A DNA stretch of 64,000 bases, taken from JAWKHR01 sp041394725. Lineage in GTDB: Bacteria > Acidobacteriota > Vicinamibacteria > Vicinamibacterales > SCN-69-37. The notes under the pieces were generated by a model. The model was given only the letters and a program-made list of their open reading frames with translations, was not told the origin of the DNA and searched no databases. Of this stretch, positions 18,000 to 24,975 are shown piece after piece (the first letter of the stretch is position 1; every line of letters begins with the position of its first letter). The stretch lies in NCBI GenBank assembly GCA_041394725.1, contig JAWKHR010000023.1:38502-102501 (forward strand), written 5' to 3'. The position numbers and the translations under genes were made by a program.

Positions 18000-18902
18000 G
18001 TGGCCTGGCATCCCTTCCGCAACCTCGGCCTGAAGTTCGCGGCCCTGGGGCTGGGTGCGCTGCTGTGGTTCACGATCACGGGCGAGCGCGTCGAGCGCAA
18101 GGTGCCGCGCGTCCCGATCTACTACCGCAACCTGCCGGCCTCGCTCGAGATCACCGACCAGCCCGACTCGGTGGACATCAGCGTGCGCGGCAGCTACGCC
18201 GACATCAGCCGCCTGCAGGACCTGGCGATCACGGCCGACCTGGCCGGCATGGTGCCGGGCGCGAACGTGATCCCGCTGCGCGTGGACATGGTCAACGCGC
18301 CGCCCGGCGTCGAGGTCACGCAGATCGACCCGGGCACGGTGACGATCTGGCTCGAGAAGTCCGGCATGGCCGAGGTGCCCGTGCGCCCGACGATCGAGGG
18401 GACGCCGGCCGTCGGCTACGCCGTCCAGCGCGTGGTCGTCGATCCGCGCATGGTCGTCGTCGTCGGGCCCGAGAGCCGGATCAAGCCGACGACGGCGGCG
18501 GTCACCGAGCGGGTGTCGATCCAGGGCCTCACCGAGACGATCATCCAGGTGGTCAACGTCGGCGTGGCCGACGCGCAGCTGCGCCTGCAGCAGCCGATCA
18601 CGGCGCGGGTCACGGTGCAGATCGCGCCGGCGGCGGCGGAGCTCACGGCGCGCGACCGCGTGGTGGAGTGGCGCGGGCTGACCGACGGCCGCCACATCGA
18701 CGAGGACCCGCCGACCGTCACGGTCGTCGTGCGCGGGTCCGGCCCTTCGGCCGCGCGGTTCGACCCGTCGGCCATCCTGCCGTGGGTGGACGTCTCCGGA
18801 CGCCGCCCCGGCCGCTACAACCTGCCCGTCCGTGTGGATCACGGCGAGGCCTACGACGTCGTGTCCATCACGCCGGCCACCGTGTCCGTGCGGATTCGAT
18901 GA
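18000..18902 (+). CDS. cdaR: CdaA regulatory protein CdaR (YbbR-domain)
   Basis: The 300-residue protein starts with a short cytoplasmic segment and a single membrane helix (LGLKFAALGLGALLWFTI, residues 8-25), followed by about three YbbR-like beta repeats predicted outside the membrane. Recognisable features are ERVERKVPRVPIYYRNLP, the VPLRVD/VNAPPGVEV region and VRPTIEGTPAVGYAV. YbbR/CdaR proteins bind CdaA and tune c-di-AMP synthesis. It starts GTG 18000 right after the cdaA stop and runs into the glmM start region (11-nt gap). Confidence 0.92.
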   Translation: MAWHPFRNLGLKFAALGLGALLWFTITGERVERKVPRVPIYYRNLPASLEITDQPDSVDISVRGSYADISRLQDLAITADLAGMVPGANVIPLRVDMVNAPPGVEVTQIDPGTVTIWLEKSGMAEVPVRPTIEGTPAVGYAVQRVVVDPRMVVVVGPESRIKPTTAAVTERVSIQGLTETIIQVVNVGVADAQLRLQQPITARVTVQIAPAAAELTARDRVVEWRGLTDGRHIDEDPPTVTVVVRGSGPSAARFDPSAILPWVDVSGRRPGRYNLPVRVDHGEAYDVVSITPATVSVRIR

Positions 18903-18912
18903 CGGAGCACCG

Positions 18913-20280
18913 GTGAGCACTCGATTGTTCGGCACGGATGGCGTGCGGGGCGTGGCCGGCACCTGGCCGCTCGACCCGCCGACGGTGGCGCGGCTCGGGG
19001 CCGCGCTGGTGCGCGCGACCGCAGGGGGCGCGCCGGGTGGCGCGACGCCGGGCGGGGGCGCGGCGCTGCGGATCATCGTGGGGCGCGACACGCGCGAGTC
19101 GGGGGAGTGGATCGAGCGCGAGCTGGCGCGCGGGGCCGCGTCGCAGGGGGCGAGGGTCACGTCGGCCGGCGTGGTGCCGACCCCCGCCGTCGCCTTCCTC
19201 GCGCGCGCGCTCGACTACGACCTGGGGGTCGTACTGTCGGCCTCGCACAACCCGTACGGCGACAACGGCATCAAGGTGTTCTCCGGTCACGGCCAGAAGT
19301 TCGGCGAGGACGCCGAGCGCCGCGTCGAGGCCATCGTCGCGGACACGTCATGGTCGATGGCCGGCGCGCGCGACGCCGAGGTGGAGCCCGGCGACTTCGT
19401 CGCCGCGTACCTCGAGCACGCCCGGCGGCAGCTCCCGGACCCCGGCCCGCTGCGCGGCGCGCGCGTGGGGCTCGACCTGGCCAACGGCGCGACGACCACC
19501 ACGGCCGTGCGGATGTTCGAGGCCCTCGGGTTCGAGGTCGTCTCCACGGGCGATCGGCCGGACGGTCGCAACATCAACCTCGGCTGCGGCTCGACGCACC
19601 CGGCGCGCCTGGCCGCCGAGGTCGTCGCGCGCGGCTGCCGGATCGGCGTCGCGTTCGACGGCGACGGCGACCGCGCGATCTTCGTGGATCATCTCGGCCA
19701 CGTCGTGGACGGCGACGCCGTGCTGCTGATGCTCGGCCTGCACGCGAAGGCGGCGGGCCAGCTGCCCGGCGACACGGTGGTGGCCACCGTGATGAGCAAC
19801 ATCGGCCTCGAGATCGCGCTCAAGGCGCACGGCATCGCGCTCGTCCGCACGCCGGTGGGCGACAAGTACGTCAACGAGGAGATGCTGCGCGGCGGCTACG
19901 CGCTCGGCGGGGAACAGTCCGGCCACGTCATCCTCGCCGACCACCTGCCGACCGGCGACGGCCTGGCGACGGCGCTCGCCGTCCTCCGCGTGATGGCCGA
20001 GACCGGCCGGGACCTGTCGGACCTGGCGGACGCACTGGTCACCTATCCGCAGACGCTCGTCAACGTCCGCGTCCGCCACAAGACGCCCGTCGCCGAGGTC
20101 CCCGAAATCCGCGCCGCGATCGCCGACGTCGAGGCCGCACTCGCCGGCCGCGGCCGTGTGCTGGTCCGCTATTCGGGCACCGAGCCGCTGCTGCGCATCA
20201 TGATCGAGGGGGAGGATCAGGCCACCGTCCAGGCCTGGGCGGAAGAAATCGCCGAGGCCGTGAGGGGGGTGCTTGGTTGA
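18913..20280 (+). CDS. glmM: Phosphoglucosamine mutase GlmM
   Basis: GlmM interconverts glucosamine-6-phosphate and glucosamine-1-phosphate on the way to UDP-GlcNAc. The 455-residue protein begins STRLFGTDGVRGVAG, has the active-site serine loop LSASHNPYGDNGIK (Ser about residue 110), the metal loop AFDGDGDRAIFVD, the sugar-binding GGEQSGHVI loop and the phosphate-binding RYSGTEPLLRIM loop. I choose the GTG at 18913; the longer ORF upstream reads into cdaR. It lies third in the cdaA-cdaR-glmM module. Confidence 0.97.
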   Translation: MSTRLFGTDGVRGVAGTWPLDPPTVARLGAALVRATAGGAPGGATPGGGAALRIIVGRDTRESGEWIERELARGAASQGARVTSAGVVPTPAVAFLARALDYDLGVVLSASHNPYGDNGIKVFSGHGQKFGEDAERRVEAIVADTSWSMAGARDAEVEPGDFVAAYLEHARRQLPDPGPLRGARVGLDLANGATTTTAVRMFEALGFEVVSTGDRPDGRNINLGCGSTHPARLAAEVVARGCRIGVAFDGDGDRAIFVDHLGHVVDGDAVLLMLGLHAKAAGQLPGDTVVATVMSNIGLEIALKAHGIALVRTPVGDKYVNEEMLRGGYALGGEQSGHVILADHLPTGDGLATALAVLRVMAETGRDLSDLADALVTYPQTLVNVRVRHKTPVAEVPEIRAAIADVEAALAGRGRVLVRYSGTEPLLRIMIEGEDQATVQAWAEEIAEAVRGVLG

Positions 20281-20590
20281 GAATTGCGGATTGACGATCG
20301 GTGATTGAGGGATTGATTGGTGAATCGCGATTTGGGATTGGGGATTTGAAGGGAATCTGGTGATTGAGGGATTGACGGATTGAAGGATTGAGGCCTGCGG
20401 CCAACGTGCAAATCCGTCAATCTCCCAATCTTCAATCCCCTAATCCGTCAATCTCCCAATCTCCAATCCCCCAATCCGTCAATCCCCCAATCCCTCAATC
20501 TCCCAATCACCAAATTCCTTTCAAATCCTCAATCCCAAATCCCCAATCGCCAAATCAATCATCAATGGCCGATCATCAATCCGCAATTCC
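20281..20590. repeat. GATTG / CAATC octamer short tandem repeats forming a giant imperfect palindrome
   Basis: From the glmM stop to about 20392 the strand repeats units of the type GATTGAGG/GATTGACG. From about 20406 to 20590 it repeats the complement type CAATCCCC/CAATCTCC. The two halves face each other around GGCCTGCGGCC (about 20393-20403), so the RNA of either strand can fold into a long imperfect hairpin, which may serve as a terminator. The pattern resembles the short tandemly repeated repetitive (STRR) heptamers known from cyanobacteria. No gene is seen here except the possible 5' codons of pdxJ. Confidence 0.8.
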
Positions 20591-21338
20591 CAGCCTGTCC
20601 GTGAACGTGAACAAGGTGGCGACGCTGCGCAACTCGCGTGGCGGGGCGGTGCCGGGAGTCGTCGAGGCGGCGCGCACCTGTCTCGAGGCGGGGGCGCCGG
20701 GGATCACGGTGCATCCGCGCGCCGATGAACGGCACGTCCGTCCGGCGGACGTCGAGGCGATCGCGGCGCTCATCGGCGAGTGGCGCGCCTCGGGGCGGGC
20801 GGCCGAGTACAACATCGAGGGCGACCCGCGGCCCGACTTCCTGGCGCTGGTCGCGCGCGTCCGGCCCGACCAGTGCACGCTCGTGCCGGTCCGGCCCGGC
20901 GAGATCACGAGCCAGGCCGGCTGGCCGGTCGCCACCTCGACGACCGAGATTGGCGGGATCGTCCGGGAACTGCAGGCGGCCGGCACGCGCGTCAGCCTCT
21001 TCGTCGATCCGGAGGCGGACGCGATGCGCTGGGCCGCCGCCTGTGGCGCGGATCGGGTGGAGCTCTACACGGAGCCGTTCGCGCGGGCCTTCGAGGCAGG
21101 GCGGGCGGCGGGCGAGGCGAGCTTCGCGCGGTACGCGGCCGCCGCGCGGCTGGCCCACGAGCTGGGCCTCGGCGTCAACGCCGGCCACGATCTGGATCTC
21201 GACAACCTCGAGCTGTTCCGCACCCTGCCGCACCTCGACGAGGTCTCGATCGGACACGCGCTCATCAGCCGGGCGCTCTGGGTCGGGCTGGCCACGGTGG
21301 TCCGGGAATACCTGGACGTCCTGGCCGGGCGCGGCTGA
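20565..21338 (+). CDS. pdxJ: Pyridoxine 5'-phosphate synthase PdxJ
   Basis: PdxJ condenses deoxyxylulose-5-phosphate and aminoacetone phosphate to pyridoxine phosphate. The protein (257 residues from ATG 20565) has LSVNVNKVATLRNSRGG, the GITVHPRADERHVRP motif, NIEGDPRPDFLALV, LVPVRPGEITSQAGW, FVDPEADAM, ELYTEPFA and GLGVNAGHDLDLDNL. This is the variant with NVNK instead of NIDH at the N-terminus. The first 9-10 codons (MADHQSAIPS) derive from the CAATC repeat block. The alternative GTG at 20601 falls inside the conserved SVNVN segment, so the ATG is more likely. The longer ORF from 20388 merely translates repeats. Confidence 0.95.
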   Translation: MADHQSAIPSLSVNVNKVATLRNSRGGAVPGVVEAARTCLEAGAPGITVHPRADERHVRPADVEAIAALIGEWRASGRAAEYNIEGDPRPDFLALVARVRPDQCTLVPVRPGEITSQAGWPVATSTTEIGGIVRELQAAGTRVSLFVDPEADAMRWAAACGADRVELYTEPFARAFEAGRAAGEASFARYAAAARLAHELGLGVNAGHDLDLDNLELFRTLPHLDEVSIGHALISRALWVGLATVVREYLDVLAGRG

Positions 21339-21404
21339 CCCGGACGGGATGGATCCATCACCCGATGGATCTATCATTGGAGTGACGACCACGAGCCCAC
21401 ACCG

Positions 21405-22055
21405 ATGTCACGAGATTCCCTGATCTTCGCCGCGTCCGGCACGTTCTTCGGCCTGCTGCTGGGCTGGATCCTGGGCACCCAGGCGCCCCGATCCGGGGGT
21501 GGCGCCGTGCCCGTCCAGACGACCGCGGCCGTTCCGGCACCCGGGGCGCCAGTCGCGCCGGGCGCGCAGCCGGCTCCGAAGCCGCTCGACATGCAGCGGG
21601 CGACCGCGCTCGAGCGCCAGGCCAACCAGGAGCCGCAGAACGTCACCGTCCGCGTCCAGCTGGGCAACCTGTACTACGACGCGGATCGCTTCGACCTCGC
21701 CATCCCCTGGTACCAGGCCGCACTGCAGCTCGACCCGAAGGACGTCAACGTGAGCACCGACCTGGCCGTCTGCTACTACTCGACCAACCAGGTGGACCAG
21801 GCGCTCGCGCAGCTCGATCACTCGCTGTCGGTCGATCCGAACCACCTCCAGACCCTGCTCAACCAGGGCATCATCCGCGCCTTCGGCAAGCAGGACCTGG
21901 CGGGCGCCGCGCAATCCTGGGAGAAGGTCGTGCAGATCTCGCCGCAGTCCGAGGAGGGCCGGCGCGCGCAGCAGGGGCTCGACGGCATCAAGTCCGCCCA
22001 CGGTGGCGGCGTTCCCGGCGCGGCCGGCGGAACGGGATCGGCCGGCGGACTGTAG
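21405..22055 (+). CDS. Membrane-anchored TPR-repeat protein
   Basis: The 216-residue protein has an N-terminal membrane anchor (SLIFAASGTFFGLLLGWILG, residues 5-24), a Pro/Ala/Gly-rich linker to about residue 60, and three to four tetratricopeptide repeats. One example is LYYDADRFDLAIPWYQAAL followed by ALAQLDHSLSVDPNHLQTL. The last 25 residues are Gly/Ala-rich. TPR arrays mediate protein contacts; the layout resembles the TPR half of CcmH/NrfG-type proteins, but no cytochrome maturation genes are nearby. It is followed after 6 nt by a zinc-ribbon protein, suggesting one transcript. Confidence 0.85.
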   Translation: MSRDSLIFAASGTFFGLLLGWILGTQAPRSGGGAVPVQTTAAVPAPGAPVAPGAQPAPKPLDMQRATALERQANQEPQNVTVRVQLGNLYYDADRFDLAIPWYQAALQLDPKDVNVSTDLAVCYYSTNQVDQALAQLDHSLSVDPNHLQTLLNQGIIRAFGKQDLAGAAQSWEKVVQISPQSEEGRRAQQGLDGIKSAHGGGVPGAAGGTGSAGGL

Positions 22056-22061
22056 GGACCC

Positions 22062-22346
22062 GTGCTGGTCATTCTCGGCTGGATCCTTCGTGTCCTCGTC
22101 GGGTTGTTCCTCGTGCGGATGGTGCTGGCGGCCATCATGGGGCGCGGCTCGGCCCCGAGGTCCGGTGGCCGGTTTGGCCGGCGTCCACCCCCGCGTCCGG
22201 CCGAGCGGCTCGGCGGGACGCTCGTCCGGTGCCGGCAGTGCGGCACGCACGTGCCGCAGGCCTCGGCGGTGAAGGCCGGATCCGACGTGTTCTGCTCGAC
22301 CAGCTGCCGCGACAGTTTCGGTGCGTCCGCCCGACGCGCCGGGTGA
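22062..22346 (+). CDS. Small membrane-anchored zinc-ribbon protein (PP0621-like)
   Basis: The 94-residue protein begins with a membrane helix (residues 2-25), an Arg/Pro-rich linker and a four-cysteine module: CRQC near residue 57 and CSTSC near residue 79. The CxxC...CxxxC arrangement suggests a structural zinc site. Similar small proteins with a helix plus a Cys4 module are found in many bacteria but have no defined role. The GTG start follows the TPR gene by 6 nt. The 3' end overlaps in another frame with the region upstream of the aldolase gene. Confidence 0.7.
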   Translation: MLVILGWILRVLVGLFLVRMVLAAIMGRGSAPRSGGRFGRRPPPRPAERLGGTLVRCRQCGTHVPQASAVKAGSDVFCSTSCRDSFGASARRAG

Positions 22347-22365
22347 CCGCACTCCAGGCCTCCTG

Positions 22366-23277
22366 ATGGACCTCTCGATTCTCCGCGCCGACATCGTCGA
22401 GGTGGGCCGCCGCCTGTGGGCGCGTGGCTTCGTCGCTTCGAACGACGGCAACATCAGCGTCAAGATCGCGCCCGACCGGCTGCTGATGACGCCGGCCAGC
22501 GTCTCGAAGGGCTTCATGTCGCCCGAGATGATGGTCGTCACCGACCTCGAGGGACGCGTCGTCGAGGCCGCGCCGGGGCGCAAGCCGTCGTCCGAGATCC
22601 AGATGCATCTGGTGGCGTATCGCGAGCGGCCGGACGTCGGCGCCGTGGTCCACGCGCACCCGCCGCTCTCGACCGGGTTCGCGGTCGCGGGCGTGCCGCT
22701 CGACCGCGCGGTGCTGGCCGAGGTGGTCACCACGCTCGGCAGCATCCCGATCGCGCAGTACGGCACGCCGTCCACGAAGGAGCTCGCCGAGTCGGTCGCG
22801 CCGCTGGTCCGCGCGCACGACGGGCTGCTGCTCGCCAACCACGGCGCGCTCGCGCTGGGGAAGGACCTGTTCGCGGCGTACTACAAGATGGAGACGATCG
22901 AGCACTTCGCGCGCATCAGCCTGGTGGCGCGGATGCTCGGCCGCGAGCACCTGCTCTCGCGCGAGGAAGTGGAGCGCCTGCAGGGGCTGCGCGGGACGTA
23001 CGGCATCGCGTCGCCGGCGCCGATCTGTCCCGATCCGTCCGCGCACGGCGATCCGTCGTGCCAGGTCGTGGTGGCGCCGTCGGCGCCGGGCGCGCGCCTC
23101 GTGCCCGACGAGTCGGTGGCCGGCGGCGCGTCGCCGCGGGCGACGGCCGGCCGCGGTGCGTCGAGCGCGGCCGATGGTGGCGCGCCGAAGGTGGTCGTAG
23201 GTACGGATGGCGGGATTCGGCTAACATACGCCGAACTGCAGACGCTGGTGGACGAGGTCGTCCGCCAGCTCGTGTAG
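22366..23277 (+). CDS. Class II aldolase/adducin family protein with C-terminal candidate encapsulation peptide (BMC cargo)
   Basis: The 303-residue protein has a class II aldolase core (residues 1 to about 215): SNDGNISVKIAPDRLLMTP, HAHPPLSTGFAVAG supplying zinc-binding His residues, and LLANHGALALGK supplying a third His. Relatives cleave L-fuculose- or L-rhamnulose-1-phosphate. A low-complexity linker rich in Ala, Gly, Pro and Ser (about 215-280) leads to a terminal amphipathic helix, LTYAELQTLVDEVVRQLV. Linker plus helix is the usual layout of bacterial microcompartment encapsulation peptides. Shell genes begin 30 nt downstream, so this aldolase is the likely core enzyme, as in Planctomycetes/Verrucomicrobia-type compartments for fucose and rhamnose. 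I choose ATG 22366 since the conserved core begins there. Confidence 0.9.
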   Translation: MDLSILRADIVEVGRRLWARGFVASNDGNISVKIAPDRLLMTPASVSKGFMSPEMMVVTDLEGRVVEAAPGRKPSSEIQMHLVAYRERPDVGAVVHAHPPLSTGFAVAGVPLDRAVLAEVVTTLGSIPIAQYGTPSTKELAESVAPLVRAHDGLLLANHGALALGKDLFAAYYKMETIEHFARISLVARMLGREHLLSREEVERLQGLRGTYGIASPAPICPDPSAHGDPSCQVVVAPSAPGARLVPDESVAGGASPRATAGRGASSAADGGAPKVVVGTDGGIRLTYAELQTLVDEVVRQLV

Positions 23278-23307
23278 GCACCGGGTTCGGTTTCCAGGAG
23301 ACGGTAC

Positions 23308-23589
23308 ATGGGCGAGGCACTGGGCATGGTCGAGACGAAGGGGTTGGTCGCGATGATCGAGGCGGCCGACGCCATGGTCAAGGCCGCCAAGGTGAACCTG
23401 GTGGGCTGGGAGAAGATCGGCGCCGGGTACGTCACGGCGCTGGTGCGCGGCGACGTCGCCGCCGTCAAGGCCGCGACCGACGCCGGTGCCGCCGCCGCCC
23501 GCCGCGTGGGCGAGCTCGTGTCGGTGCACGTCATCCCGCGCCCCCACGCGAACCTCGAGGACGTCCTCCCCATCGGCAAGAGCAAGTAG
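23308..23589 (+). CDS. BMC-domain hexameric shell protein (BMC-H)
   Basis: The 93-residue protein is a canonical single-domain BMC-H: ALGMVETKGLVAMIEAADAM at the start, VGWEKIGAGYVTALVRGDVA in the middle and SVHVIPRPHANLEDVLP at the end. Six copies form the flat hexagonal tiles of a microcompartment shell with a central pore. A strong ribosome site (CAGGAGACGGTAC) precedes ATG 23308. It is the only BMC-H in the window and follows the aldolase directly, with three pentamer genes downstream after a palindromic element. Confidence 0.97.
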   Translation: MGEALGMVETKGLVAMIEAADAMVKAAKVNLVGWEKIGAGYVTALVRGDVAAVKAATDAGAAAARRVGELVSVHVIPRPHANLEDVLPIGKSK

Positions 23590-23591
23590 GA

Positions 23592-23705
23592 GGGTCAGGT
23601 CTGGATCGCAGCCTTCGACGCGAGACGATGACGAATCTGTCCGCGACGACCCGGACAGATTCGTCATCGTCTCGCGTCGAAGGCTGCGATCCAAGACCTG
23701 ACCCC
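23592..23705. repeat. 114-bp near-perfect palindrome (GGGTCAGGTC family), copy 2, inside the microcompartment operon
   Basis: The arms begin GGGTCAGGTCTGGATCGCAG on the left and end CTGCGATCCAAGACCTGACCCC on the right. They pair over about 50 bp with a single-base gap, leaving a loop near GCGACGACC (about 23645-23653). The outer arms match the element at 9867-9988. It starts 2 nt after the BMC-H stop and ends 7 nt before the first BMC-P start, so it would be a large stem-loop between shell genes in the mRNA. Confidence 0.85.
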
Positions 23706-23712
23706 GGTCATC

Positions 23713-24021
23713 ATGATTCTCGCCAGGGTCGTCGGCACCGTCGTCGCCACGCGCAAGGACGAGCGCCTGGTCAGCAGCAAGCTGCTGCTGGCCCGACCCG
23801 TCTCGCCCGCCGGGACGATCGAGGGCGGGTTCCTGGTCGCCGTGGACACCGTGGACGCCGGCGTCGGCGAGACCGTGCTCATCGTCTCGGGCAGCTCCGC
23901 CCGCATGGCGGCCGGCCTCAAGGACACGCCGGTCGACGCCGCGATCATCGGCGTCGTCGACCGCGTGGACGTGGACGAGGCGACCAGCCAGACTCCGGCC
24001 GCCAGCGGCGCCGCGCGCTGA
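23713..24021 (+). CDS. BMC-P pentameric vertex protein (EutN/CcmL family), copy 1
   Basis: The 102-residue protein has the EutN/CcmL fold signature: ILARVVGTVVATRKDERLVSSKLLL at the N-terminus (shown in part), then a VDAGVGETVLIVSG turn and a C-terminal VDAAIIGVVDRVDV. Pentamers cap the vertices of microcompartment shells. The C-terminal tail of about 12 residues is Ala/Ser-rich. No Shine-Dalgarno is seen: the upstream 7 nt abut the palindromic element, so translation may rely on coupling or be reduced. The stop is 2 nt before the next BMC-P start. Confidence 0.95.
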   Translation: MILARVVGTVVATRKDERLVSSKLLLARPVSPAGTIEGGFLVAVDTVDAGVGETVLIVSGSSARMAAGLKDTPVDAAIIGVVDRVDVDEATSQTPAASGAAR

Positions 24022-24023
24022 CG

Positions 24024-24302
24024 ATGCAGATCGCCCGGGTCGTCGGTGACGTCGTCGCCACGCTGAAGGACGCCGGGCTCCACGGCCACAAGCTGCTCGT
24101 CATCCAGCCCATCACCCCGGAGCGCGTGCCCGTCGGCCGGACGCTCGTCGCCGCCGACGCGGTCAGCGCGGGCGTCGGTGAATACGTCTTCTTCGTCCGC
24201 GGCCGCGAGGCGTCCTTCCCGTTCCTGCCGGCCGAGCCCCCGGTGGACGCCTGTGTGGTCGGCATCGTGGACACCTGGGACGTCGCGCCGGCCGCCGGCT
24301 GA
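24024..24302 (+). CDS. BMC-P pentameric vertex protein (EutN/CcmL family), copy 2
   Basis: The 92-residue protein begins MQIARVVGDVVATLKDAG and contains LLVIQPITP, AVSAGVGEYVFFVRG and VDACVVGIVDTWDV. It is a paralog of the genes on both sides and differs by an aromatic/Phe-rich EYVFFVRGREASFPF segment, so the three pentamers are probably not redundant. It starts 2 nt after copy 1, and copy 3 starts 7 nt after its stop. Confidence 0.95.
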   Translation: MQIARVVGDVVATLKDAGLHGHKLLVIQPITPERVPVGRTLVAADAVSAGVGEYVFFVRGREASFPFLPAEPPVDACVVGIVDTWDVAPAAG

Positions 24303-24309
24303 TTCGCCG

Positions 24310-24591
24310 ATGCAGATCGCGCGCGTGATCGGCCCGCTCGTCTCCACCCAGAAGCACGCGAAGCTCGTCGCGGCGAAGCTCCTGCTCGTCCAGCCCGTCA
24401 CGCCCGACGATCGGCCGCAGGGCGCGCCGCTCCTCGCGATTGACTCGGTGGGCGCGGGCGTGGGAGAACAGGTGCTGGTCGTGATCGAGGGGCGCGCGGC
24501 GGGCGCCGCGCTGCGCCGCCGGGCCGCGCCCGTGGACGCGGCGATCGTCGGCATCGTCGATCGCGTCACGACCGACGACCGGTCCACCTGA
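24310..24591 (+). CDS. BMC-P pentameric vertex protein (EutN/CcmL family), copy 3
   Basis: The 93-residue protein begins MQIARVIGPLVSTQKHAK and carries LLLVQPVTPDD, SVGAGVGEQVLVV and PVDAAIVGIVDRVT. The LVSTQKH form of the N-terminal motif resembles the pentamers of PVM-type loci. ATG 24310 lies 7 nt after the preceding stop. With copies 1 and 2 it makes a set of three vertex proteins against a single BMC-H. Confidence 0.95.
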   Translation: MQIARVIGPLVSTQKHAKLVAAKLLLVQPVTPDDRPQGAPLLAIDSVGAGVGEQVLVVIEGRAAGAALRRRAAPVDAAIVGIVDRVTTDDRST

Positions 24592-24611
24592 TTCGATGAC
24601 CGATGCACGCC

Positions 24612-24968
24612 ATGACTGAGATCGACCTGCGCGCGCTCGTCCGTGACGCCGTGGCCCGGCACCTGGGGCACGGGGGGCACGCGGGCCACGGGGCGCCCGG
24701 CGCCCGCCCGGGTCGTGCGATCGCGCCCGATCCGCGCGCGCCGCTGCCGGCGTCGGATGCGCCGCTCGCCGCGTCCGCCGCGTCTGCCGCGTCTGCCGCG
24801 TCTGCCGCGTTCGCCGCGGCCGGCACCGTCGTGCGCGCCGCCGCGCCCGTGCCCGGCCATCCCAGCCACGCGCTCTACCTGACGGTCGTCAACGCCGGCG
24901 ACGCCTGCGTGATCGAGCCCTCGGTGCCGTGCGACCACTGCGGCTACTGCCGCTCGCACGGGCACTGA
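24612..24968 (+). CDS. Undescribed microcompartment-associated protein: helix, His/Ala linker, Cys3 tail
   Basis: The protein (118 residues from ATG 24612; a start at 24603 adds three) has three parts. Residues 1-18 (TEIDLRALVRDAVARHLG) form an amphipathic helix closely similar in pattern to the aldolase C-terminal helix. Residues 19-75 are a low-complexity linker: a His/Gly-rich piece (GHGGHAGHG), then Pro/Arg and repeated ASA units. The C-terminal part has a short beta-like module (ALYLTVVNAGDACVIEPSV) and a metal-ligand tail CDHCGYCRSHGH. I know no named family. Position after three BMC-P genes and the helix suggest a cargo or shell-core linker that may bind a metal or Fe-S cluster. The GCG/TCC-rich linker repeat is at 24770-24820. 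Confidence 0.75.
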   Translation: MTEIDLRALVRDAVARHLGHGGHAGHGAPGARPGRAIAPDPRAPLPASDAPLAASAASAASAASAAFAAAGTVVRAAAPVPGHPSHALYLTVVNAGDACVIEPSVPCDHCGYCRSHGH

Positions 24969-24975
24969 CGACGCC

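Noticed and set aside
20281..20590. Possible CRISPR array
   Set aside because: The period is about 8 nt with no distinct spacers or 25-35 bp repeats, and no cas gene is present.
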